Shown here: positions 34,799-49,500 of the stretch, one piece after another
How the letters are laid out: each line of letters begins with the position of its first letter
Position numbering within the stretch: the stretch's first letter is position 1
Origin: Rugalucina vietnamica
Lineage: Eukaryota; Mollusca; Bivalvia; Lucinida; Lucinidae
Reading direction: 5' to 3'
DNA length: 64,000 bases
Assembly (NCBI GenBank): GCA_964017185.1
Contig: OZ024871.1
Location: forward strand, 9,168,214 to 9,232,213
The notes under the pieces: generated by a model
The model's database searches: none
What the model was told of the DNA's origin: nothing
Seen by the model: only the letters and a program-made list of their open reading frames with translations
Made by a program: the position numbers and the translations under genes

Positions 34799-36555
34799 CT
34801 GGAATTAAAAATAAATTATTTTCATAACTATGACATTGTGTGATTTTTGATTTGTGGTCTTATTGCCTTTCAGAATATTCTTGACATAAGATTACTAAGT
34901 AACTAATTAATAATTGAGCCATCGCACAAGAAAACCAGCAATTTGCTAATGTGAAAACAAAGGCGCAGATCAACTGTGCAGTAACTGCACAGCTGATCAG
35001 CACCTTTGTTTTCGCTACACGTATAGTACAATTCCTCTTCTTCATAAGTCCGAAATATCAAGCTTCTAGCCTGCTTATTTGACCGTACAGCCTGGTTTGT
35101 GTCAGACCTGGTCAGAGCCCCAAATTGTTGGTTTTCTCATGCACAGGCTCAATTATGATGTCATAACTTTAACTTTTTAGAGTATATGGAATGCAGTCAT
35201 ATAGCAATACTCTCCTTGGATAAATCAGGGAATTACTGTGCAGTCTATTCCTGAAAAGTTTCTTGTAGGCAGTTTTTGGCCCTGGCCCATTGGGGCCTAA
35301 AGAAATAGATGGGTTGCTTGTGTACACTTCCGACTGACCATCTTACATGTATTTCTGGATTACCGTTCAGGTATGCTCCTGCCCAGAAAAAGTGGTTTAA
35401 AGTCCAATAAGCCTTTGGGGTGTTGTTGGATGGTTATATTTGAAGCACTTGTTGGATGTCATGATGTCCTCATTTTGGGTAAAAGTCCCATAAAATGGAA
35501 GTAACATCCCGACATGACCTTAGCTGTTGACTGGGATGTTAAGCATCAATTCAATCAACCAACAAAAGCAGTTCAGAATCCCACAAAAATTATAACAATT
35601 TACAGAAATTAATAATCTAGGAAGTTCAATGGGCTTTCCTATGGGGTGCTGTTTTACTATTTATTCCTTATTTATGGATATCCATAAATGAATTATGGAT
35701 ATCCATAATTCATTTATGAATATCCATAATTGAATTCAGGATATCCTAAAATAATTATAGATATCATAAATTATTTAAGGATGTCCATAAACGAATTATC
35801 GATATCCAAAAATGAATATAGGATATCAATAAATGAATTTAGGATATCCATAAATACATTTAAGGATATCCTTAAATGTATTTATGGATGTCCAAAAATA
35901 ATCTTGAATTTAGGATATCCATAATTCGAATAAAGGATGTCCATAATTTGAATTTAGAATATGCGTAAATAGTCTGATTTAAGGATATCCATAATTCGTT
36001 TTAAGGATATCCTAAATTCATTTTTGAAAATCTTCCCTAAGCTATTTCTTTAATATATATATATATATTTTTTTTTGTGATTGAATTATGGATATCCTAA
36101 AATACAACCCTATTTTAGGATATTCATTAATCGATTTAAGGATACCCATATATCGAATATTGGATATCCAGTATTCATCCTATTAAAGGGTATCCTTAAA
36201 TCGAATTATGGATATCCTAAAATAAGGTTGTATTTTAAGATATCCATAATTCTATCTATTTTTTTATTTATTAGAAATTTTATGACAATAATATACACAT
36301 ATTATTTAGATGCAAATTAGTAACATTATATAACATTTGTAAGTATATATGCCAAAGGCTTGGATTAGGACGGTACTATAATGAGTACTATATTGAGTAT
36401 ATTATATTAGAGACATTTTCCTGGTGTAGTGTTATATGTCTTTATATACAACTTTTTATTTTAAGCATATTTTTCATGGAATCAAAACAAGAGAGAGAGA
36501 GCAGTTATAAACCAACAATCAAATCACTAGCAGCATATTGCTATTGTCAAAAAGA

Positions 36556-36588
<33 letters not shown>

Positions 36589-39500
36589 TGTAATAATGAT
36601 GATGATAATGATGATGATGTATTGTTATTTGTGTCTTCATTTAGGAATGCCACAATTATTGATCACGTGACTAGGAATGCTGTTTCGTGGTAAAGTCAAT
36701 GAGTCGAATAATTTCGTTTTGTGCCATTTCTAAGAGGATTAGAGGTCAGTATGCATTATTAACTGTTACTTTTCATACTTGCGGTAAATGGGCAGCAGAC
36801 ATCTCTCACAGAGAAACTGCTACAATAGGTTTAGTATTTTCGCATCTCCTATTTTTGATTTTTTGTTGCTCATACAAGTTAAGACTTTTTGAAAAGACTT
36901 GATCTTTAAGATCAATTTTTATGGTATTACTTAAACAGTTGAGATTGTAATTGAGTGAATAAAATGCCACAAAGAACATGTACTAATTCTTTAAATGTTT
37001 ATCTTTACATTTTTTTTTTTTTTTTTTGTAGGATCAGGGGAGTGCTACAATAATTTACGGGTAGTGCAGTCTGACCAAACTCAAAGCTGGAGTTTTGCGT
37101 ATGGCACCAATATTTATACAATGTGCTTCGAATAAAGGTAAGTATAATGTATATAGAGGATATTTACTTTTTTATACTATACAATACATGGGCATTTTCC
37201 TATTCACAAAGCAGGCGGTGAAAATGCAAAAACCAAACATTTTTGAAAACACAAATAATTTTCGTACCACATTGTTCCTAACGTTCTAACTAAGAAAATG
37301 AATGCCCACACTTTATGTTTTCGTTCGTAAATAACAGAGTTATAGGCATTTGAATTTCTGAAGTGAGGCACATTTAATGACGTCAAGTGAATGGAAACGT
37401 CAGAAGTAATCCAAACTCTACAGTGAAAATATCGGCTGATATCAATCACTAGTGAAAATATCAATATCAATTCTGCAGTGAAAATATCACTTTTATCCAT
37501 TTTTGATATACATTAATTTCACTGCTAAGTATAAAATAAATAGAAAGGGTTTTATTTTAGGCTGATAGATAAATGAATTGCTTTTCTCAATAATGTGTGA
37601 ATAGGTTATGATCTATTTGTGTTTTTAATATATCCAGAAACTACTGCTATCTTCATCTATCTTCATATACTGAGTCCATCAATTTCTGATCATCATCTCA
37701 GGTGTAGCTAGTAATTCTGCATTGTTTTGATCTGAGATTGCCTGGTTTCCGCACAAGAGGTCCCTGTCTGTTATGGAAATGTGGCCATATATATTGGGTT
37801 TAGATATCGGCTAGTTCATTGAGTCATTTGGTTGGTTTTGGTAATGAGGACATTCGTGTAAAAAAATGTTTCTTTCTTTCTGGTACTTGACAGTGAATAC
37901 AGTTAGGTGAATTTTTTAGACGGTCATTACAGAGATCAAAGTTAAGTAACTTAAGTTGGCTTTAGTTATTTCTTAATGGATCCTTAATTGACATAGCAGA
38001 AAATTTGATTGTCTTTCACATTCAAAGAAGTACTTTGGAGTTTTTTTGTTCTCTTTTTTAATGTTCTTTTAAAAGAATAAAGTGAGGTTCAGTTTTTTAG
38101 TTCAGGATCAATATTATTCCATAGATCAGTTGTTGATATGATTTTTTTTTTTTTTTGTATTATTAGCATGTGCTTTGCATTGTGCCGGGTAATTAGCATA
38201 AATTAATGCGGTATATTAACAGCACATGTGCATGTGACTTGCCAAATTAATAATACATGCCTTTTTTCTTCCTTTATATACGCCTGTTAATAGCGGGTGA
38301 CACATACATTTATGCAATAATAGCTCTTCATGCCTGCTCTGTGCACAGAGATAGTTGATATACTAACCTGTTTTCCTTTGGATGTTTTATTCAAGTATTT
38401 TTCCAGAAGGGCCTTGTCTTTTTCTGTCATGGTGGTGGATGTTGGCTCCTCATTGTACTCTCCCAGTTGTAGGAGTGGCCACTCAGATGATTCTCTTTGC
38501 AGTGGATTTGCAAAGAAGGCATTCCATTCTTCAATATCTTGTGCAGAAAACGCTGCTAAGTCGAAATCCTTGGTTACAGATCTAAAAATATATACATTTT
38601 AACTGGAAATCATTCAATTATATAAACTGCACTTTTCTGTGATGAAGAAATACTTCCACATGATGATGAAAGAATCAAATGGCAGACCCAGGCTATTAAT
38701 CCAGAATCCAGTGCTTTCTTCTTTAGATCTGGTCTGTTGCTCAGTCCAATGTTAAAAGACACTCAAAGTCTACAAGATCATTTTAATAGCTTTAAGTACA
38801 TGTATATAATCAAGATTATTCTATCATAAAGGGATATATTATTTATTAAAATAATCCAATATACGAGGGCCATTTGGAAAGTACATACATGTAGTATGGC
38901 ATTATAATTCTGTCATGTGTTAGTAATTACATATTGAGCCAATATGTGTATGGAAAGTAAAATTCCTCCTCTTTACGATGACAAAGTATTTTGAAAAAAT
39001 CAATAGAAAATCAGTGACATAATTTGTGACCAAATAATGACAAATAAACAATATCTCTCGAAATTATTTTTCTGTAGAAGTCTTCTGCGGTCATTGCTTA
39101 CAAGGCTGGCATTATATGATGCAAAAAATATTGATTAATACAGAAGTTGTAACCATTCAAATATTAACATTTTTGCGATGCTGATAGCCTGATACAACAT
39201 CAAGATATATGTCGTCTGAAAATACCAGTGAATTGAATATCTTGCTTTATTTGTTGTGAACAATGTATATATAGAGAATTTAGTCATGCAACTATATCGT
39301 GGTCATGATCCTGCTGAATTCCCATGAAAATGAATTTTTAAGACACTATCCACCCGTATATTTTATGAAATATAGAATATTTCTAGAAGATATCTTGTCA
39401 GTCACCACATTTATAAGTAACTGATTTTATGTCACAAACAATTCTTATCATTCTGTTTGCTCCAGCTTACAGTTTAGACAAACAAAACCATTTCCTCCTA

Positions 39501-40491
39501 TCTCTTATCATCCATACACATGGCCAGATTTAAATAGTTATCTGCCCTTTGTTGTGCTCTGAATAGTTTTTAGTTTGCTATGTCATAAAGCAGGGAAACA
39601 GTACTTGGTAGGAAACTAAACACAAAATGAAAATAAATAAATGTCGTTTTTATATTTTTTTCAAATTAATCATTGTGACGGGTGCATTTTGACAAAGAGA
39701 AATTAACAAAATGCAGAGAATCCCAAGAGTATTGTGGTCTGGTTCTGAAGTTATAAGAATTGGCCAATTCATTTGTGACTTGTATAATAAAATGACTGTA
39801 TGATTGAGTACAAAATGGTGCAAAACATTAACAATTTTATGCTATTTTGCAGTCATTGTGTTCATGTACTGCTGAGTTTAAAAATGATAAACAAGTGTCT
39901 GTTTCACAGAGGTTTTACTTTTTCCAGCCCATGTTTACAATAATAGTTTACCCGACTGCATCATGCCATTTTCATGAAAATAGTGTTAGAATACAGAGGA
40001 AAGATAACTTTTTGAAATGACACCAAACATATATGGGTTTGCCAATTAGTCACTGAAATAATGGACCACACTACATAGTTTCCAACTTTACAATTTGTAC
40101 ACACACCTTTTCAGATCTGTAAACTCTGCCTCATCTATACTTGGTTGGACAACATCAGGAAAACCTGTAGGTATTCTCTGCCGCCGAGCATCATCAAGCC
40201 TGAAGATCTCTAAGGCGGGCTCTTTGAATGTGGGCTGCCACACAGCGCCATCACTGAGGTCTTTGAATTGGATAGTGACATGACCAGTTGGATCTGCAAA
40301 GACTCTGAAATTAGAAAGAATAGGGGATGGTTTAATATTTTATAGATATTAATGGCACTGGTCTTATAAGTTTAAAGTACAAATCACTAATATCAAAATA
40401 TTCATTTTAAAATAAGATTATCACAATAAAATAATGACTAAAACAACTGTATAATTTTATTTGGTTTTGACACTATTTTATTATAGAAAAT

Positions 40492-40540
<49 letters not shown>

Positions 40541-43500
40541 AGCGATTGTTTCCCTTTGGGCTCCTTGTTTTGTTTTGTTGGTACTTTAAATCTGCCAGTA
40601 TGGTCATATTGGGATAGTTGCAACTTATTTTGTAAGAAATTGGATGATATTACATTTCACAATTCTGTATGACAGCATCCTCCATCAAAGCAAAGAGCTT
40701 ACCTGTATATATGTGCACCTCTTACATCTCGTATTTTCAAAACATAAGGGAGCAACCATCCTGATATATTCCAGACAGTGTTGATGTTAGAAACTACAGG
40801 CTCTTTTCCCATACTTTGGCTTCTTCTAATCACATCAAGGAGCTTAGATCTTGTAGTTGCTGCCTCTTTCCTTAACTTGTGACTTATTTTGGAGAATGTT
40901 TGGTCTATATCTTCGTGGGTGTGGCCCACAAGGAGGAACGAGATCCAGGCCTGATATGAAATAAAAGAGTTAGATTTGAGCCAGATCACTTGAAAACTTT
41001 TGTACTTTTTGGAAAGCAAAAAGGCAAATCAGCTATGTATAACTATAGATCTATGTTCTTTTGTGTTCACAATATACAAACTGATTAAACCCAGAATAAA
41101 AAGCCATTAGCCATCTTTTGTTGCTGTTCAGTCAGGTTTAACTTCAAATCTCGAGATACAAGTTTTCCTTTAATATTGACTCTAACACAGTCGTAATATT
41201 GACGACTGTCTTGAACGGAATGTCATGTGATAAAACTCAGAATTGCCATTGGTTGAAAAATCGATACCGACGGCTGTTCCATTTATCCAATATATTGTAC
41301 CAGGTAGAAAATCGCCCTGGTAAATATTGGTTTTCTAAAGTCTCTCGTTCTCAAGAACGATAACTTTGAAAGAGTCAACCTTTAATATGTCACATCATTC
41401 CACAAGAGCGTTAACTCTCAACTGATCACAACTAGCAATGTTTGTACAAGTAATTAGCTTCAAATAAAATATCAATGTGTTATTTCTCTATATACTGCAT
41501 GTTCAAATTTCATGATCAGATTTCAGATCATATTAGTTACCTGATCAGAATGTCTTATGTGCTCAATTTTATTAAACATTTTTCACTTCTTATTTCACAA
41601 TAGTATAAAGTACGACATGACGGTTTTGATTAAAATAAGCATTGGACAAAACTCACCTCCTTAATGTATTTTCCATGCACTAGATATGCCAGAAACCCAA
41701 GGAAGAATTTATTCTTGTTTTCCCTGAAAAAGAGCACAGGAAAATTCTTGTTACAGTGTATGCCTAGGTTACACTGTCCGGTGTGTCATATGATTGGTCT
41801 GATTTTCCTTCCCTACTATCTTTCTGACATAGTAAGTGACCATGGGCTATGAAGTACATGTATTTGTTTACAATCTGTATAGGCATTGTGCAATTTCTTG
41901 CTCTGGTATTTGTCGATGTTTTGTATGGAGATCGTATGAAAATTGCAAGCGTCCACAGACTATTAGTGGATATCGTAAAAAGCTTTACAACTTCTGACTG
42001 GGCTCTCCATATGCCGTTCTATGCTAGGTGGCACTCCGTTTTTCTGCGTTCTATAAAGTGCATGCTACAAAGTGTATATTGCAATTATGGCCTCTCTTCA
42101 TATGGCCTGCCTAAATTGCACAGCTCTCTACCTGAGTGTTGGTACATGTAGCATCAGTGCCATCTTTTCACATGTAACAACAGTTAAAGTAAACAGAACA
42201 GCTGAAGATGACAAATGTAACCGCCCAGGTATGAAATGAATACATTTGAAACAATCATCTCAAAGCTAGTTTCCTTTTATTTACAAATGCAGCAAGTCAC
42301 CGATGAGTCACAGGTTATACAATAGTAATGCTTTCATCACTTTAGCTTATGATAGTGTAATTAAGGCTGTGTTTACTCGTTTAAATTTGTTCTGTAAAAT
42401 ATGTTTTTAATTTAACTCCTGTCATTGTTTGGAGCTCACTTTACCTGGATGTGTTATCCAGCTGGACATACAAGATTGGTGGCAGTCTGTTGTTAGTTGC
42501 TTCATTCAGTAGGACATTCAAGAGAACTGTCAATGTCATGTTGGTGCCGTGGGGATATTCATTGAAGTCCACCATAAAATATTTGTTCCTTCCATGGGCA
42601 ATAGCACCTACAACATGAGTTCTCAGCTTCCTTTGTCCTGCTGCCTGTGGTGAAAGACATTTTAGCATGCACTAGCATTCCATCAGATATTTTTTTTTTT
42701 TTTGATACAAATGTACCAATACCATAATTCAGGACTCAATGTTTTACTTTAGGACAATCAGAATTTACATATATTTCATGGTAATTTGAATGTGTCAAGG
42801 CCATGGGATACATGCCAACTTTGTGTGATGAGTCTGATCATGAGTTGGTTTGATAAAACCATTAGCAAAAGTAAAAGAAGGCAATGATCAGGAAATGACA
42901 CAATCAGAAAGAAATTCCCACTCCCCAAACCGAGGTTGGAAAAAAACAAACTAAATTTACACTCAATTACTTATACTAAGAAAACATATAGTAAGCCGAG
43001 TGAGCAGCTATTTCCCAATAGGAGGCCACTCAGTTACCCAAACTTAACTAAAAATATGAAAACATACATGATGTGCAAACATTACAAGAATTCTACACCA
43101 AAACAATGTAATTCCTAGTCTCTTTGTGATAGTCATACTAGTTGTGAATCATGTTTTGATACTGCCAAAAGAAGCCTGACACTCATACAGTCAGCTACAC
43201 TCTCATGTGACAGTTCTGGAACCACAATCAAATTTTAGAACCCTAGATTCATCTTTATGAGACAGACAGACATACAAACACAAACAGAAAAAAGTACTCA
43301 TATGCTCATCCTGCTTTGAAGTTGAGAGAAAAAACAAAGCATTACTGGCCTTGAAAATTAAACATACATTTGGGTTGTTCCAGTCTCTGTAGTGAGGGAG
43401 ATCAGTCTTCTTTTGATCCATCCCATCTATAATAATACTCAGGATTTGTTTGGGACGTTGCTCTGCCTGGGCTCTACGAAAATAGTATGCCTCCCTCTCA

Positions 43501-46500
43501 TTCCTGTAAATGACAGTAAAATATTCATATGCTGGGACCAGTGCTACTGACATAGTCAAAGTAAGAGGAAGTCATATACCTAATAAAGCAAGAATAGAAA
43601 GCCAAGGAATTGATATTATAAAATTTAATATCCCACCCCAGACACAAAATGGGAAAGAAAAGTGTTAGTTTCTAATTATATAACAATACTGTATTCATCC
43701 TAATTCATTCACAGGCCCCATAAGTGTACATTAATTTTTTTAAAGTAATATTCATTCTTTCCAGAAAAAAAAACAAACAAAGTATATACTTCAAACGTCT
43801 AAACAACTTCATCATTAATATTTTTCACGTAAGGGACAGGCTAAGATAAGAATCTTTATTATTCATTCTGTTGTATGTTCTGTTTTGAACGATACAAGGT
43901 ACATGTATAGTGCAAATATTTTGACCATGTCGCTTGAATCATGCGCATATTGTAATTAGGTAGTGCAGTTATCCTAATTCAGACATGTAGGTATGTGATA
44001 GTCATAAATTGTTATTGCAGTGGCAATACACTGTCTTACCAGAGGACCAATGGTCCTGTAAACGCTCATCTTATCTGGACAGTTTTACTTGTAGGGGAGC
44101 TAATGATCCCTGCCCTAGGGCAGGATCCCTGCCCAGTGTATGGACCCCAGGAACACAGGTGGCATTATTTAAGAATAGAGGATCTTACACGAGTGGTCAT
44201 TTCATATGAAATGACCACGAGTGTAAGATTCGTTTTATCATATAACTTTTAAAATAGGATTTTATTGCCTTCGAAGTGGGCATATTTTCAATGAAACTTT
44301 ACATTTTTGTTACGGACGTCGTCAATGATGTTACGTATTCCTGCAAAAGTGTTAATACACATGTGGTCATATGATTTTTATGACATGACGTTACCCACTG
44401 GAAAACAGCGACATCATACGATAAAGAGGATTACACACAAAATGTAAAAGCTCCAGGACTCAATTGGTTTCTGACATGAAGATTTTTGGATGCTTTTCCC
44501 ATTGTAAGTATATGGGAGCTAATGTCCCCTGGGGTAGGGCCATTTTGAACCCCAGGGTCATCATTGGCAGTATCTATGTAAAGCATCATAAAACATTGCT
44601 GCATACTAAATATACAAGCTTTGGGTCTTGTGGTTTCAGAGAAAAAGATTTTTTTCATATGTTTCCTATTATAAACCTATGGCAGATAATGACGTCCCTG
44701 GGGCGTGGCCCATATGGGCCCAGGGGTATGGTTGTCCAATTGTATTAAGAAGAATACTTAACATTGCTACACACAAAATATAAAAGCTCTACGACTCATG
44801 GTTTCTGGGAAAATGGCTTTTGTGTGTTTTTTCACATTGTAAGTATATGGGAGCTAATGACCCCTCGGGTGGGGCCATTTTTGACCCCAGCGGCATGATT
44901 GGCAGGATTTATGTGGAGCACCACATAACATTGCTTCATACTTAATATACAAGCTTTTGGTCCTGTGGTTTCAGAGAAGAAGATTTTTTCATGTACTTCC
45001 ATTTTAAACCTATGGCAGATAATGACGTCCCTGGGGTGGTGGGCAGGATTGATAAAGAAGACCACTATACATTGCTACACACAATTGTAAGTCTATGGGA
45101 GCTCATGACCCCCAAAGTGGGGCCATTTTTGACCCCAGGGGCATGATTCGCAGGATTTATGTAAAGTTGCACATAACAATGCTGCATACGAAATATAGAA
45201 GCTTTGGCTCTTGAGGTTTCAGAGAAGAAGATTTTTTCATGTATTTCCCATTATAAGCCTATGGCAGATAATGACGCCCCAGGGGTGGGACCTGTATTGA
45301 CCCCAGGGGCACATTTGGCAAGATTTATAAAGAGGACCACCATACATTGCTACATACTAAATATGAAAGCTCTGGGCCTTGTGGTTTTAGAGAAGAAGAT
45401 TTTTTTATGTTTTTTCCCATTGTAAGTCTATGGGAGCTACCAGTTGCCATTGAACCATAGTTCTTATCTGACCTGGCCAAAAACCTAATGCAACAACCGT
45501 TACCCCAATGATTGCGATTGGCTGACTAGTTGGGGAGATATTCGTCTTTGAAATTGTGGACTACGGATGCTGACGGACGATGACAACAGATACTGGATGC
45601 CTGCCTATCCTATAAGCTCACCTCTGAGCCTTTGGCTCACGTGAGCTAAAAATTAATATGCGAATGTTGACATTATTTCTATTTCACAATATGAAATCGG
45701 CACATGAACATGTATAGCATGGTATCAAGCAGCACGGTCAAAGTATTTGCACTAAATCAAAAATTTACCACTGGCTTGGCAAAACACTCAAATGTATGCT
45801 TATGAGGATGACATTTTTTTCCCCGAAAATATTTGATTATTTTGGAAATAAAATCATACTTTGATCCAATAAGAAAAAGTATTGTTCATATGAAACACAG
45901 AAGACATGCACAACAGAGAAGTAGACCAAGAAAATCTAATGGCATAATGGCAGCATGAATTTAGCACTGTGCTGGTCATAAGTTCTACATGAACTTAGAG
46001 TATAATGGAAAACAAATTCTTAGAACAATTTCTATGCAAGGTTTCATACTCTCAACTGTTATTACCATAAACATTTCAGTTTCTTTTTATTAATCTTCAA
46101 TCTCTATCTTCAACTTACTTCTGTTCCATCAGATGCAACTCTCTAGCTCTAACAATTCTTTGCCTTTCTTCCAGATTTTTTTGTATCTCTATTAATTCTT
46201 TGAGATTTATGCAGTCTGCACATTTGGTATTGATTTGATTCTGAAATGAATAAATTTTACATGTATATATTATTTCTTGCCCAAAAGCAAGATTCTATGT
46301 TGTATTATAATAAGGTAGTGCTTGTGGTTAGTGGGGTATAACTGTTTGTCTGTGGTTTATCTAAGTTTAAAAGTATTTTATTTTGTTTTTGACCAGTCTG
46401 GTCATCACAAAACACTCTAATTTTTCTCTGCCAATTTTCCTTTACCAATTTTCCTCCCCAACTTTGGGGTTCTGATCATCCCACTGATTTTGATATTATC

Positions 46501-49500
46501 TGGAGCTCTGATAGTTTAAGCTCCAGTACCTTTGTATAAGACAGGTAGTATAACAGCTAGCATCACTCTAAAACTATCAAGCAGTTACAGATATTATTAT
46601 TGTATGTTTTAATTGTTTTTGTAGTGCATTTAGATGGATTAAGAAATATTTTGGAATACTTGATATTTTTCATTACCTGTCGATATGCACTAGAAAAATT
46701 AAAAGCATACAAATAAAGCTTACATCAAGATTTTCACAAAAAATGGAAGCAAGAAGTTTCAATGGTGAAATTGGACGTCTAAAAATGAAGACACTAACAA
46801 AACTTACAAAACTTTAAACGTAATTTTGAACAAGAAAAGTACTTTCTTGCACACCAGATAGAGAAATCCTACGTTATACCCCATGTGAGAAATTCTTATC
46901 CCACCCTCGTTATTTCACCCTGGTCGCACCCTGTTCCTTTTTAACATTGGTTGTATAGAACGTCACGTAATTTCGTCGCTAAGCGCACACGTCACAATGA
47001 CGTCAAAACGTTTAAATTCAAAATGGCGGACGCCGCGATTGTAGCATTTTTCTAGGTAAATAGTATTAAAATCAAGCTTCGCCGCATTAAGGAGTGCAAG
47101 AAAAAGAATCCATCATGCGTGTAAGGTATGGATAGACAAATCTGTAGCTGTGGCCACAACAGGAGAAAAAACACCTGGCACACCCACAAGTCATGAATTT
47201 AATTATGATATAGCAGTATATGGAAACATAAATTGGATTACACTATTTGCACTAAATTAAAATATGTTATCTCCCTTTGACTTTGTGGTACTGTTTACTT
47301 GCTTTTCTTTTGTATTGTTTTCTTTTTGTCTGTTTCATTCATTCATTAATAACATCCTGTTGTATTATGTCATGTTTCTTTGGAATAAGAACTTCTAAAC
47401 ATTAAAAAACAACATGCTTGGATTATTTGCTAAGTGCAGAGCATTAGATAAGCCAAATATTTTTGAGTGTGTGGAAAGTTTGTCTGAAATGGTAAAACTG
47501 TATCATACTTAGAATTAGGCAGATTTAAAATATTATGTGTAGCATAGTCAAAATAAGTATCAACGGTGTTTCATAGAGAATAGAGACTGTCATGCTAGAT
47601 ACAGGCTTGAGGTGTTAATTGGCATACAATAATTTGCAATAAATCAGTATCTATATGTAATTAATGCATTGTATTACCTTATTGAAAGAAACATTTGGGA
47701 AGTCATCCTTTAGAATCTGGTAAAACTGGCTTTTCTCTAATACTTCTGACACTTGGTCCCTTCTGGCAGTTGATTCATAGAGGTTATACAGGTCCTTTCG
47801 TGTAAGGCCATGGGGTACCCTGTACCTCTCGCAGGTCGGATCATGGTCACAAGTGCTTTTTACATATGCCTCAATAAAACCTTTGCAAGCTGCCCCTGAA
47901 AGAAAAAAATCGAAAGGACCAATGGTCCTGAGAATGCCCACCTGACACCTGTCCTGATATTGAGACTAGCTGGATGGCTACCTTAACTGTTGGGAAAGAG
48001 CTTGTCATCTTGTTCTTCAAGTGTGTTGTCAGCAAAAAATGATTTACTTTCTTTCCCGCCTGGTATCTATTTGGGGCTTTAAATTTAATTGCATTGATAC
48101 CAGGTCCCTCTATTCTTGTGGATTGTGATATGGCCATAAAAAGTCTCCCCATCCAAAATTCATTCATATTCATGTAGACTGGCACCCATTGTCAAACTGG
48201 CTGTTTATCAGTAAAACATGTATACTATATATACACTGCTCAAAATCTTCTGATTGTCTTTTGACTTCTGAACCTATGAAGAGAGGTAACTCCTTAGTTA
48301 ATGTAAGATTGTTTTTGGAGGTTATAGAACATTCTACATATGTACTAGTGTATTAAGGCAATATTGAACAAAGGCCTGGAGCCAGTCTATTCATCCATAG
48401 TGCAGAGGCAGGGGTCTACAGAGAAATAATAAAAATACATGTATGTGTCATCATCTGGTAAAGTGTTTAACTTCAATTTGGAAATTAAATGTAAAATTAC
48501 AACATTTATATGCCAGTTTCATAGGGTCAATTCTATCCTTCACCTAAATAGCTTACCTCTGGCTCCCTGTGGTCGAACACCTGTTGTGGTCTTATCCAAA
48601 TAAGTCAGCCCATCTTTCAAATGTTTTTTAGCCCTCTTGAATGTTGCCTCTGACACATTCATAACAAGGTTAATGAAAGTGGATCTGTAAGGTGTACATG
48701 TATATTAGACACTGCACAAGTAGATGCCTTTAACACAGTCATATAACTATGGCAGTGCTATGGGTTTCATTATTCTGTCAGTGTCATTATCAAATATTAG
48801 AATCTGCTGAAAATATGAGTGATTCAGTTCTTTCTTATATATTTTAAGCTAGTATCTCACTGGCATGCAAATTCCTCGCAACTGTTTTGAGAATTTAGTC
48901 GCGGACCTTTTCACATGATATTCGTGCGAGAAATACACAAGTATTTTCATGTGTTGTAAACTAGTCGCGACTAGTCACGAAGGTTTTGATCATGTTTAAA
49001 AATTTTATGCAATTTTTTTTCGCCAAAATATGATGTTAGACTGTTGTGCGACAGTCGTATAACTTATGTGCAAGCGTCGGGAACATGTCGCCGCAACATT
49101 TTGGGGAATTTACAATGCAAAAATTTCGTGTCACTCGTCATGCTCGTATAAATGTTGTACAACAGTCGCGTGACAGTCTTTAGAAAACATGCAAACAACT
49201 GGCAACTATCCTGCGAGAAAATAAAACTAACCGACATTCGAAAGAATGTTGTGAGACACTCTCATGAATGTCTTGTGAGTCATATGAAAGAAAATGAAAC
49301 AGAAGCTACATTCATGGGAAAGTCATGAGACACTCACAAATGTCTCACGACTGACGTACGAAAGTTGTGCGACAGTCAAGAGAAATATTTTTAAAATTAG
49401 ACCTTAATTCAATAATTTGTAATACAAATGTCCATTCAGTGAGACTGCAACATGAAAGTTGTGTTTATATCATTAATCTGTGTCAAGAAAGTTGCGAACT

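Noticed and set aside
47871..48185. 104-codon minus-strand frame
   Set aside because: It overlaps exon 5 only at its end in another frame; the rest is intronic with a repeat scrap.
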